Source: Acanthornis magna (Eukaryota; Chordata; Aves; Passeriformes; Acanthizidae). Taken from it: a DNA stretch of 64,000 bases. This document shows positions 10,212 to 20,464 of this stretch, one piece after another; positions within the stretch are counted from its first letter, which is position 1; each line of letters begins with the position of its first letter. Where the stretch lies: contig JAWUZG010000015.1 in the NCBI GenBank assembly GCA_036785705.1, positions 372,001-436,000 of the forward strand, in the 5' to 3' direction. A model generated the notes under the pieces. The model was not told the DNA's origin, did no database searches, and was given only the letters and a program-made list of their open reading frames with translations. The translations under genes were made by a program, and so were the position numbers.

Positions 10212-13200
10212 GTCTTTGGTCACTGGGATTTAGACCCTGCAACGGCCAACAGCATTTGGACACTGGGGTTTAGGCCCTGCAACGGCGTACAGCCTTTGGA
10301 CGCTGGGGTTTAGATCCTGCAAAAACCAAGGGCCTTTCGACACTGCGATTTGGACCCTCCAACGGCCAACTACCTTTGGAAACAGGGGTTTAACCTGGCA
10401 ATGGCCAACGGCCTTTGAACATCGGCGTTCAGACCCTGAAATGCCAACGGCCTTTGGACACTGGGGTTTAGACCCTGGAAAGGCCACGATTGCATGGATA
10501 CTAGGGTTTAGACCCTGCAAAGGCCAACGGCCTTTGGACAGTGGAATTTAGATCGTGGAAAGGTCAACCGACTTTGTACAGCGAGGTTTAGACCCTGCAA
10601 AAGCCAACGACCTTTGGACACTGGGGTGTTGACCCTGTAAAGGCCAACGGCCTTTGGAGAGCGGAGTTTAGACCCTTCAAATGCCAACGGCTTTTGGACG
10701 CTGGAGTTTAGACCCCACAAAGCCGAAGAGCCCATGGACACTGGAGTTTAGACCCAGCAAAGGCCAATGGCCTTTGTACAGCAGGGTTTAGACCCTGCAA
10801 AAGCAAACGGCCTTTGGACACTGCGGTTTAGACCCGGCAAAGGCCAACGGCCTTTGGACATTGGGGTTTAGACCCTGCAAAGCCCAACGACATTTGGACA
10901 CTGGGGTTTAGACCCTGCATAGGCCAACGGCCTTTGGACATTGGAGTTTAGACCCTGCAACGGCCAACTACCTTTGGACACTGGGGTTTTGACCTTGCAA
11001 AGGCCAACGAACATTGGAGAGCGGAGCTTAAACTCTGCAAAGGCCAACGGCCTTTCCACAGCAGGGTTTACACTGTGCAAAGGCCAATAGCCTTTGTACA
11101 GAGTGGTTAAGACCCTGCAAAGGCCAACAGGCTTTGGTCACTGGGGTTTAGACCCTGCAATGGCAAAGGGCCTTTGGACGCTGTGGTTTAGACCCTGCAA
11201 CAGCGTACAGTCTTTGGACACTGGGGTTTCAACCCTGCAAAGGCCAACAGCCTTTCGACACAGGGGTTTTGACCCTGCAACGGCGTACCACCTTTGGACA
11301 CTGGGATTTAGACCCTGCATAGGCCAACTACCTTTGGACAGTGGGGTTTAGACCCTGCAACGGCCAGTGGCCTTTAGACACTGGGATTTAGGCCCTGCAA
11401 AGGCCAACTACCTTTGGACACGGGGGTTTCGACCTTGCAAAGGCCAACAAACATTGGAGAGCGGAGCTTAAACTCTGCAAAGGCCAACAGCCTTTCTACA
11501 GCAGGGTTTACACTGTGCAAAGGCCAATAGCCTTTGTACAGCGTGGTTAAGACCCTGCAAAGGCCAACAGGCTTTGGTCACTGTGGTTTAGACCCTGCAA
11601 AGGCCAACGGCCTTTGTACAGCAGGGTTTAGACCCTGCAAAAGCAAACGGCCTTTGGACACTCGGGTTTAGACCCGGCAAAGGCCAACGGCCTTTGGACA
11701 TTGGGGTTTCGACCCGGCAAAGGCCAACGGCCTTTGGACATTGGGGTTTAGACCCTGCAAAGGCCAACGGCCTTTAGACAGTGGGGTTTAGACCCTGCAA
11801 AGCCCAATGACATTTGGACACTGGGGTTTAGACCCTGCATAGGCCAACGGTTTTTGGACATTGGAGTTTAGACCCTGCAACGGCCAATGGCCTTTAGACA
11901 CTGGGATTTAGACCCTGCAAAGGCCAACTACCTTTGGACACTGGGGTTTCGACCTTGCAAAGGCCAACAAACATTGGAGAGCGGAGCTTAAACTCTGCAA
12001 AGGCCAACAGCCTTTCTACAGCAGGGTTTACACTGTGCAAAGGCCAATAGCCTTTGTACAGCGTGGTTAAGACCCTGCAAAGGCCAACAGGCTTTGGTCA
12101 CTGGGGTTTAGACCCTGCAATGGCAAAGGGCCTTTGGACACTGTGGTTTAGACCCTGGAAAGGCCAAGATCATATGGATACAAGGGTTTAGACCCTGGAA
12201 AGGCCAAGATCATATGGATACAAGGGTTTAGACCCTGCAAAGGCCAACGGCTTTTGGACACTGGGGTTTCACCCCCTCCAAAGTCCAACGGACTTTCGAC
12301 AGCGGGGTTTTAACCCTGCAAAGCCCAAGAGCCCATGGAGACAGAGGTTTTGACCTGAAGAAGGCCAACGGCCTTTGGACAGCATGGTATAGACCCTGCC
12401 AAGGCCAACAGCATTTGGACACTGGGGTTTAGACCCTGCAAAAGCCAACAGCCATTAGACAGCGGGGTTTAGACCCTGCCATGGCAAACGACCTTTGGAC
12501 ACTGGGGTTTAGATGCTGGAAAGGCGAACAGGCTTTGGAGGACGGGGTTTGGACCTGCAAAGGCCAACGGCATTTGGACACTGGAGTTTAGACCCTGCAA
12601 AGGCCAAAACCTTTGGACACTGGGGTTTTGATCCTGCAAAGGCCAACAGCCTTTAGACACTGAGATTTAGACCCTGCAAAGGCAAACTACCTTTGGACAG
12701 CGGGGTTTAGACCCTGCAAAGTCCAACGGACTTTGTGCACTGGGGTTTAGACCCTTGAAAGGCCAATGGCCTTGCAAAGCGCAAGAGCCCATGGACACAG
12801 GGGTTTAGACCATGAAAAGGCCAAGGGCCTTTGGACACTCGGGTTTAGTCCCTGCAAAGGCCAACAGCCTTTGGTCACTGGGGTTTAGACCCTGGAAAGG
12901 CCAACAGCGTTTGGTCACTGGGGTTTAGACGCTGCAAAGGCCAACGGCCTTTGGACACTGGGGTTTAGACTCTGCAAAGGCCAACGGACTTTCGGCAGCG
13001 CGGTTTTGACCCTGCAAAGCCCAAGAGCCCGTGGACACTGAGGTATATACCCGAAGAAGGCCAACGGCCTTTGGACAGCATGGTTTAGACCATGCAAAGG
13101 CCAACAGCATTTGGACACTGGGGTTTAGATCCTACAAAGGCCAATGGCGTTGAACACTGGGCTTTAGACCCTACAAAGGCCAACGGCCTTTAGACAGCGG

Positions 13201-15542
13201 GGTTTATACCCTGCAAAGGCCAACGGCCTATGGACACTGGGGTTTAGACCCTGCAACGGCCAACTGCCTTTGGACTCTGTGGTTTAGACCCTGCAACAGC
13301 GTACAGTCTTTGGACACTGTGATTTAGACCCTGCAAAGGCCAACGGCCTTTGGACACAGGGGTTTTGACCCTGCAACGGCGTACCACCTTTGGACACTGG
13401 GATTTAGACCCTGCATAGGCCAATTACCTTTGGACAGTGGGGTTTAGACCCTGCAAAGTACAATGGCCTTTGGAGAGATGAGTTTAGACTCTGCAAAGCC
13501 CAACGGCCTTTCTACAGCAGGGTTTACAGTGTGCAAAGGCCAACTGCCTCTGTACAGCATGGTTTAGACCCTTCAAAGGCCAACGGCCTTTGGACACAGG
13601 AGTTTAGACCCTGCAAAGGCCAAAGGCCTTTGGTCACTGGGGCTTACGCCCTGCAATGGCGAGGGGCCTTTGGACGCTAAGGCTTAGACCTTGCAAAGGC
13701 CAACGGACTTTGGTCACTGGGATTTAGACCCTGCAACGGCCAACAGCATTTGGACACTGGGGTTTAGGCCCTGCAACGGCGTACAGCCTTTGGACGCTGG
13801 GGTTTAGATCCTGCAAAAGCCAAGGGCCTTTCGACATTGCGATTTGGACCCTCCAACGGCCAACTACCTTTGGAAACAGGGGTTTAACCCGGCAAAGGCC
13901 AACGGCCTTTGAACATCGGCGTTCAGACCCTGAAATGCCAACGGCCTTTGGACACTGGGGTTTAGACCCTGGAAAGGCCACGATTGTATGGATACTAGGG
14001 TTTAGACCCTGCAAAGGCCAACGGCCTTTGGACAGTGGAATTTAGATCGTGGAAAGGTCAACCGACTTTGTACAGCGAGGTTTAGACCCTGCAAAAGCCA
14101 ACGACCTTTGGACACTGGGGTGTTGACCCTGTAAAGGCCAACGGCCTTTGGAGAGCGGAGTTTAGACCCTTCAAATGCCAACGGCTTTTGGACGCTGGAG
14201 TTTAGACCCCACAAAGCCGAAGAGCCCATGGACACTGGAGTTTAGACCCAGCAAAGGCCAACGGCCTTTGTACAGCAGGGTTTAGACCCTGCAAAAGCAA
14301 ACGGCCTTTGGACACTGCGGTTTAGACCCTGCAAAGGCCAACGGCCTTTAGACAGTGGTGTTTAGACCCTGCAAAGCCCAACGACATTTGGACACTGGGG
14401 TTTAGACCCTGCATAGGCCCACAGCCTTTGGACACTGGAGTTTAGACCCTGCAACAGCCAATGGCCTTTAGACACTGGGATTTAGACCCTGCAACGGCCA
14501 ACTACCTTTGGACACTGGGGTTTTGACCTTGCAAAAGCCAACGAACATTGGAGAGCGGAGCTTAAACTCTGCAAAGGCCAACGGCCTTTCCACAGCAGGG
14601 TTTACACTGTGCAAAGGCCAATAGCCTTTGTACAGCGTGGTTAAGACCCTGCAAAGGCCAACAGGCTTTGGTCACTGGGGTTTAGACCCTGCAATGGCAA
14701 AGGGCCTTTGGACACTGTGGTTTAGACCCTGCAAAGGCCAACGGCCTTTGGACACTGGGGTTTCAACCCTGCAAAGGCCAACGGAATTTCGACAGCGGGG
14801 TTTTGACCCTGCAAAGCCCAAGAGCCCGTGGACACTTAGGTTTATACCCGAAGAAGGCCAACGGCCTTTGGACAGCATGGTTTAGACCATGCAAAGGCCA
14901 ACAGCATTTGGACACTGGTGTTTAGATCCTACAAAGGCCAATGGCGTTGAACACTGGGGTTTAGACCCTACAAAGGCCAACGGCCTATGGACACTGGGGT
15001 TTAGACCCTGCAACGGCCAACTGCCTTTGGACGCTGTGGTTTAGACCCTGCAACAGCGTACAGTCTTTGGACACTGTGATTTAGACCCTGCAAAGGCCAA
15101 CGGCTTTTGGACACAGGGGTTTTGACCCTGCAACGGCGTACCACCTTTGGACACTGGGATTTAGACCCTGCATAGGCCAATTACCTTTGGACAGTGGGGT
15201 TTAGACCCTGCAAAGTACAATGGCCTTTGGAGAGATGAGTTTAGACTCTGCAAAGCCCAACGGCCTTTCTACAGCAGGGTTTACAGTGTGCAAAGGCCAA
15301 CTGCCTCTGTACAGCATGGTTTAGACCCTTCAAAGGCCAACGGCCTTTGGACACAGGAGTTTAGACCCTGCAAAGGCCCAAGGCCTTTGGACATTGGGGT
15401 TTAGACCCTGCAAATGCCAACAGCCTTTGGTCACTGGGGTTTAGACCCTGCAAAGGCCAACAGGCTTTGGTCACTGGGGTTTACACCCTGCAATGGCGAG
15501 GGGCCTTTGGACGCTAAGGCTTAGACCTTGCAAAGGCCAACG
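10212..15542 (+). repeat. 5,331-bp satellite block, right copy of tandem duplication
   Basis: The junction can be bracketed. At 10213 the sequence reads GGTCTTTGG, as at the right end of the basic array (15540), whereas the matching left position near 4881 reads GGACTTTGG. By 10321 it reads AAAAACCAAGG with CACTGCG, as in the left position (4990), not AAAAGCCAAGG with CATTGCG as at 15653. The exchange therefore fell between about 10213 and 10324. This is the product expected of an unequal crossover between out-of-register arrays, or possibly an assembly over-expansion. Confidence 0.88.
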
Positions 15543-16188
15543 GTCTTTGGTCACTGGGATTTAGACCCTGCAACGGCCAACAGCATTTGGACACTGGGGT
15601 TTAGGCCCTGCAACGGCGTACAGCCTTTGGACGCTGGGGTTTAGATCCTGCAAAAGCCAAGGGCCTTTCGACATTGCGATTTGGACCCTCCAACGGCCAA
15701 CTACCTTTGGAAACAGGGGTTTAACCCGGCAATGGCCAACGGCCTTTGAACATCGGCGTTTAGACCCTGAAATGCCAACGGCCTTTGGACACTGGGGTTT
15801 AGACCCTGCAAAGGCCAACGGCCTTTGGACACTGAGGCTTAGACTCTACATAGGCCTAAGGCATTTGGTCACTGGGATTTAGACCCTGCAAAGGGCAACA
15901 CCCTTTGGACACTGGGGTTCAGACCCTGTAAAGGCCGACGGCATTTGGACACAAAGGTTTAGACCCTGCAAAGGCCAACAGTTTTTGGACATTGGCATCT
16001 GGACCCTGCAAAACCCAAGAGCCCATGGACACTGGGGTTTAGACCCTGCAAAGGGCAATGGCCTTTGGACACTGGGGTTTATTCCTTGCAAAGGCCGACA
16101 GCCTTTGGATACTGGGGTTTAGACCCTGCAAAGGCCCACGTCCTTTGGACCCTGGGGTTTCGACCCTGCAAAGGCCAACGGCCTTTCG

Positions 16189-16639
16189 AGACAGCTAACT
16201 GTTCATTGCTTGTGCCAAGGGGCAGATGGAGTCCTGGCGGGTGAGAGAGAATGCTGCTGCTCTGTTTGTGCCAAGCCCAGCAGGGGCCTGGGTGGGCCTG
16301 GGCTGTGCCACAGGCAACAGTTCCTTTTGGGAATCGCACAGGATTAAGAGTTGGCTGTTCTGGAGCTGGCAGCAGCTTTGGTGCTGGCCGTGGGGAAAGG
16401 CCTGGGAGGGAATGGGGGCTCCTGGCCATCCCAGAGCACACCCACATCTCCCACTCTGTCCCTGTCCCGCTGGAGGCCATGGGCATAAACGAGGGAGCAG
16501 CTTTTTGTTGCCTTCTGCTCCGCCCAATTTACAGCACAGCATCAGCGCTTCCCAGAGACAAGAATGGGTTTCTGCCAGACATCTCCCAGATGATCCCTGG
16601 CGGCCCAGAGGAGGCCACGAGGATAATAGGAAGATGGGC
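16189..16639 (+). other. Unique-looking flank right of the satellite
   Basis: The array stops abruptly after GGCCTTTCG and non-repetitive GC-rich DNA follows. I see no certain gene. ATG at 16226 begins five codons (MESWR) followed directly by the donor-like GTGAGA at 16241; this would join in phase with the exon at 17184, but it is too short to support by itself. Counterparts: 36565-37015 and 56897-57347. Confidence 0.4.
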
Positions 16640-16985
16640 TCCAAGGGCTGGAGACGCTGTGCCAAGGGAAAAGGATGCAAGAGCTGGGGTTGTCCGGCCT
16701 GGAGGATGTTCCAGGGTGACCTTAGAGCCCCTTCCAATGCATGAAGGGGCTGCAAGAGAACTGGAGAAGGACTTTAGCCAGGGGCCCGCAGGGACAGGAC
16801 AAGGGACAATGGTGTCCCACTGAGAGAGGGCAGGGTTTGGTGGAATATTGGGAGGGAATTCTTCCCTGTGAGGGTGCTGAGGCCCTGGCACACATTGCCC
16901 AGAAAAGCTGTGGCTGCCCCTGGATCCCTGGAAGTGTTCAAGGCCAGCTTGGATGGGATTCTGGGCAGCTCCCCTTCTGGTGTTC
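16640..16985 (+). mobile_element. CR1 LINE 3' fragment, sense, unit 1
   Basis: Recognised from the conserved avian CR1 3' region: GAGCTGGGGTTGTCCGGCCT, then GGACAGGACAAGGGACAATGG, the GTGAGGGTGCTGAGGCCCTG block, and CCCTGGAAGTGTTCAAGGCC. It lacks the terminal short tandem repeat and any intact reading frame, so it is a dead truncated copy. Confidence 0.85.
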
Positions 16986-17183
16986 TTAGAAGAAGTGATG
17001 AGACACCTGCCAGCATGTTTGTTTGTGCTGCTGTCTTAACTACTAGGCCGAAAATATTCCCAAGGAGGGGAGGAAGAGCTCAGCTGGAATTGCTGTGCTC
17101 TGGGACAGGCTGGGAAGCATTTAGAGGTGACGCCTCAGGGGCAGCCATGCAGTCTGAGTGTGCTCTTCCCTCTGCTCTTCCAG

Positions 17184-17231
17184 GGAGCTCGAGGGCTTTC
17201 TCACCAGGGACGTTCCTCCAGAGCCCCTGAG
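17184..17231 (+). other. Exon-like block 1 (16 codons, phase 0)
   Basis: Bounded by a pyrimidine-rich CTCTTCCAG acceptor and GTGAGT, the consensus donor. It reads GARGLSHQGRSSRAPE in the frame that joins in phase to the next block. The +1 frame (ELEGFLTRDVPPEPL) also looks protein-like but meets a stop three codons into the next exon. Copies: 37560-37607 and 57892-57939. Confidence 0.45.
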
Positions 17232-17379
17232 GTGAGTAAACTGTGCTTGAGCTGGCTTGGATTTTGAAACTGGTTCTCCATGAGTGGGCACCGGTTCTTG
17301 TGGGATCAGAAGAGGCATCTCAGGGGTACATTGCAATAGGAACAGAATACCTGCCTAACAGCTGGCTGTGGGCTTTCAG

Positions 17380-17627
17380 GTGCAGTTAGACGACAGAGAC
17401 AGCATGGCTAGTTCCATCACCTGCCGTGACCGTTCCCAGCGTGCACACTCTGGGAACATCCGCTCAGCTCCAACATCCGCTGATGCACAGCATCCCTTTG
17501 AGTCAGTTCGGAAAGCTGCAGAGAGTGGTGGGCGCTTGCAGAGGCGTTTTGAGCAAATAGAGGAGAAATGCAAGAGATTCAAAAGCTGCCTGCAGCACAC
17601 AGAAACTCTGATGGAAGGAATTAGAAG
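17380..17627 (+). other. Exon-like block 2, coiled-coil start
   Basis: Runs from GGCTTTCAG/GTGCAG to AGAAG/GTGAGC, 248 bp, phase 0 in and phase 2 out. Ser/Arg-rich start (VQLDDRDSMASSITCRDRSQ) followed by a basic, probably helical segment (RRFEQIEEKCKRFKSCLQHT). The strong splice sites and open frame make it the best single exon of the unit. Copies: 37756-38003 and 58088-58335. Confidence 0.55.
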
Positions 17628-18092
17628 GTGAGCTTTTCCCCCTCCTTCTCCTCCTCCTCCTGTGTTCCAGAGGCAATCTGCTTCCAGGTCCGGGAGTTCT
17701 GAGGTGTTCTGGGTGAAGAACTCACCTGCCCTACCATGTGTGGGCCTCAGTGTGGCTGTCGAGCATCTTCCTGTCAGGGCTTTTCATGCTCCATTGTGAC
17801 TCCCAAGACTGTCTGGGAGATGCACAGCGATATTGAAATAGAAGACTCATCCCTCTTGCTTTGCTGCTTCCCTGAATCCTGTTCTTTGGCTGCCCCTGTC
17901 CAGCCCCTGCATCTCACTGAAGGAAGGCAAAATCCTGCCTTCCTTTCCCTTTGCCTCTGGAGGACTTCCTTGGGAGGGAAGGAGCAAGGTCTTCCTTAGC
18001 CCACTGTCCCCAGCATCATCCTGGAGTGCTGAAGATGGGATCAGTGACTCTTCAGGCCTCTTCATTCTTCTGACCGGGCTTTGTCTCTGCAG

Positions 18093-18460
18093 TCACTGTA
18101 AAAACTTCAAGAAGTCCAGAGAAAAGCTGCACTAACCCACGGGAATCCCGGAGCCAAGCGCCTTGTGTCTGCGTCAGAAGAACACCAAGCGGCTGAAGGC
18201 AGTGTCAGCCCAATTTGAAAAGGCGGAGCAGCAGGACAGGATGAAGGTTGGTTTAGGAAATGAGACTGGTTTTCCCTTGAAAACTTGTCTTGCCCCTTCT
18301 TGTACAGTGGAGGACTTGGCTGCGCTCGAGGGAGAAGACCCATCATTGCAGAGTGAGCTGGAAGTCAAGAGGCAGACACTGGAGGAATTGCAGCTTCAGA
18401 GGGATCTGCTGGAGCAAGAGAGGGATGATGTTAGCAGGGCTCTGGACACCTTATTCCTAG
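18093..18460 (+). other. Exon-like blocks 3 and 4 with in-frame stop
   Basis: Block 3 (18093-18246) follows TCTCTGCAG and continues the helical frame (SHCKNFKKSREKLH), then meets TAA at 18133-18135. The same frame is coding-like again after the stop (RQKNTKRLKAVSAQFEKAEQ) and, across a 61-bp gap with GT/AG-like ends, in block 4 (18306-18460; EDPSLQSELEVKRQTLEELQ). The gap is too short for a normal vertebrate intron and stays in frame without splicing, so 18163-18579 is one open stretch. The TAA therefore looks like a disabling mutation. No clear donor follows 18460. Confidence 0.45.
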
Positions 18461-18667
18461 GCAGCGCCTGTGGGAGTGGGAGTTGTGCCAGCCAGATCAG
18501 CCCAGATGCTGTTTCTGGCTGTAGAAAACAGGGACACTGCTGTGCACACCTGGCTCAGGATGGCACACGCATTTCTTAGCCAGGGAGATGCATGTTCATC
18601 AGCCAAATGGTAGATGGTTCTGCAGAATTTGTTACTTTGGGCAGCCACAGAGCCCCTAAAACAGGGG

Positions 18668-18905
18668 ACGGAGCTGGGGAAGGGTCTGGAGCACAGGTGT
18701 GACGAGGAGCAGCTGAGGGAGCTGCGGGGGGCTCAGCCTGGAGAAAAAGAGGCTCAGGGGGCACCTTCTCTCTCTCTACAACTCCCTGTGACAGGAAGGT
18801 GCAGCAAGGTGAGGGTTGGGCTCTGCTCCCAAGGGAGCAAGGGACAGGACAAGAGGAAAAGGCCCCAAGCTGTGCCAGGGGAGGTTTGGATTGGGTATTA
18901 CAGGA
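18668..18905 (+). mobile_element. CR1 LINE fragment, sense, unit 1
   Basis: CR1 3' region again: GGGAAGGGTCTGGAGCACAG, CTCTCTACAACTCCCTGTGA, GACAGGACAAGAGGAAAAGG and CAGGGGAGGTTTGGATTGGG. Shorter and from a different CR1 subfamily than the one at 16640. It lies between exon-like block 4 and the duplicated module and may have accompanied loss of the 5' part of the first module. Confidence 0.85.
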
Positions 18906-19089
18906 GAGCTGTGAGAGAATGGTTTGTTTCTGATGGTCACCGTCAGACAGTCTCACTTCTGGAGTATGGGCAAGGTTTGGCAAATACACAGCAGAGGTTT
19001 TGCTTTTGAAGAAAGGAGCTCAAAACCACAGATTAGTCTTCAGGCTTGAATACCACCAAGGGCCATTAGACACCTCTTTTGTTGGTGTG

Positions 19090-20448
19090 GTTGACTTCTG
19101 GACAGGTGAGAACAGACTCTTCCTTGGTGGCAGGAACACAGCCCTTGGCAAAACACACGTCCGTCAGAAAGCAGAGGAGCAGCTGTGAGCTGAGCTGTTC
19201 TGCCCAGGCCAGGAGAGCCCTGAGCGCTGCTCCCAGGGCTGGCATCTCCTCGGCTCCAGAGCAGACTGAGAGCTCTGTGCCGCAGCTGCTGTGGCTGTGC
19301 CCGCTGTAAAGCGAGAGGAGGTGGCAGCAGCTGCCTCTCTGCCAGCAGCCAGCCCTGCAGCCACAAGGCTGTGGTGTCAGGAAAGAAGAGTTGGAGGAGT
19401 TTCAAGGCCTCAGCAGTGCTTGAAGGCTCATTCTCCCACTGGGCTTTGTTGCCCACATTGTGCTCTGCTCCTGTGTGGAATGCTGTGTAGTTTGGCAGAG
19501 GGAGAGTTTGCTCCCTGTTTGTGGGCTGGCTGTCCAGGAGCTTGCTGTTCAAAGCAGCTCCTGGCCCAAAGCTGGCCATGGGGAGCTGCTCCTGCCGTGC
19601 CCAGGCAAGGGGAGGCACCACGTGGGGGGTTGGATTTGGCCTGGAAAGGAATGGAGCAGGTGAGCAGAGCGGTGGACTAAACTGAGCAGAGTTTTGGACC
19701 GAGGGCTGAACAGCAGCTGCCCTGCTGGTGCTTCGAGGATGCTTTCCGAGACAGAGATTTCTGAGAGACATCTTTTGCAGTATTTGAAATAAGGGAATCA
19801 TCTCCTCTTTGAATACCCAGCAGGCTGATGGAGCAGAAGTGGAGCACATGTACTATCCCTCAGAGACCAGCCTGGGACTTAAGCCACCGGTTGCAGCACC
19901 AGAAAAGGAGAAGACAGTAAAGGCTGAATCAACCACTGAGCCCCGGAGAGCTGGCGAGCAGGTAAAGTGGGCTTTCGCTGCCTCTGCAAAGCCTCAGGCT
20001 CCTCTGCAACACGACACGTTTGCCCAGGCTGTCCTTTGGAGTCCTCTGCTTGTTTCCTTCCCTCTCTGTGTCCCTGCTGTGGGCACACCCTTTGGTTTTT
20101 CTCTCTCTTGTGGCAGCCCATGGCTTTCACCAAGGCACCTTCACTCCGCTGCCTCCCTCCCTGGCCCCGTGTCTCCAGACACACACTGGCCTCTCTTGCA
20201 CAGCCCCCAGCAGGAGCTTTTTGCCCCCAGTGTTGCCTGGTGCAATTCAGGGTCTCTGCGCAGAGATGTCCTTGCCTGCATGTCCAGAGGTCCTTTTGCT
20301 CCATGTTTGCTGACAGGTTTCTCGGACCTTTTCTCCCATCCAATGTGCAGGTGCAACAAAAAGGGAGGAGTGCCAAGAAAATATTTGGGACATTTGACAT
20401 CTCGGATGCCAAGAGATTGGATGTGCCCCAGTCTGCCCAGCACAGCAG
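19090..20448 (+). repeat. 1,359-bp exon module, first copy (unit 1)
   Basis: Starts exactly at GTTGACTTCTGGACAG, the last 16 bp of exon b plus its donor, and runs through the intron, exon a (19821-19961), the next intron and most of exon b (20351-20464). The next copy starts at 20449 with the same 16 bp. Similarity ends at 19090 to the left, so the block arose by a clean tandem duplication with breakpoints in exon b. Counterparts: 39466-40824 and 59798-61156. Confidence 0.92.
19821..19961 (+). other. Exon a of the module (47 codons, phase 0/0)
   Basis: From CCCAG/CAGGCTGATG to GAGCAG/GTAAAG. It starts QADGAEVEHMYYPSETSLG and is then Pro/Lys/Glu-rich (likely disordered). Exactly divisible by three with phase 0 at both ends, so copies can be added without shifting the frame. 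Duplicated at 21180-21320, with copies at 40197-40337, 41556-41696, 60529-60669 and 61888-62028. Family unknown. Confidence 0.5.
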
Positions 20449-20464
20449 GTTGACTTCTGGACAG
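20351..20464 (+). other. Exon b of the module (38 codons, phase 0/0)
   Basis: From ATGTGCAG/GTGCAA to TCTGGACAG/GTGAGA. It starts VQQKGRSAKKIFGTFDISD and is basic at the start. It joins in phase to exon a. Counterparts: 40727-40840 and 61059-61172. Confidence 0.5.

Larger units (their letters stand above)
3317..16188 (+). repeat. 40-bp satellite array, unit 1 (about 320 monomers)
   Basis: A near-perfect 40-bp period fills 12.9 kb; three monomers equal 120 bp. The consensus monomer holds GGGT-TTAG-ACCC, then TG, then CAAAGGCC-AAC-GGCCTTTG, then GACACTG, so it has two potential hairpins per period. The first five or so monomers (3317-3500) are strongly degenerate, while the interior is more regular. 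Monomers differ at recurring positions: the loop triplet is AAC, AAT, AAA or AAG, and the CpG at the loop-stem junction often appears as CA or TG. Marker monomers carrying ATCATATGGATAC occur near 3990, 6838 and 6878. The length resembles the 41-bp microchromosome satellites known in galliform birds, but I could not compare sequences. Confidence 0.98.

Noticed and set aside
4899..15818. Many 60-96 residue minus-strand frames with a 40-residue repeat (CPKAVGLCRV-like) inside the satellite
   Set aside because: Forty bp is not a multiple of three, so the repeat cycles through all frames every 120 bp and the consensus has few stops in some of them. Frames open and close with point variants, lack consistent starts and have no promoter. 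They follow from the DNA period, not from selection.
3317..16188. CRISPR array
   Set aside because: Period is a constant 40 bp with no unique spacers, and the DNA is vertebrate.
3317..16188. Plant-type telomere repeat (GGGTTTAG in each monomer)
   Set aside because: It occurs once per 40 bp as part of a different monomer, never as tandem 7-mers; the avian telomere repeat TTAGGG is absent as an array.
16226..16823. 172- and 190-codon plus-strand frames right of the satellite
   Set aside because: They overlap each other in different frames and run into the CR1 fragment; no codon pattern or homology suggests coding beyond the possible five-codon first exon.
17641..17664. CTCCTT/CTC microsatellite
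   Set aside because: A short pyrimidine tract in an intron start, too short and irregular to be called a microsatellite.
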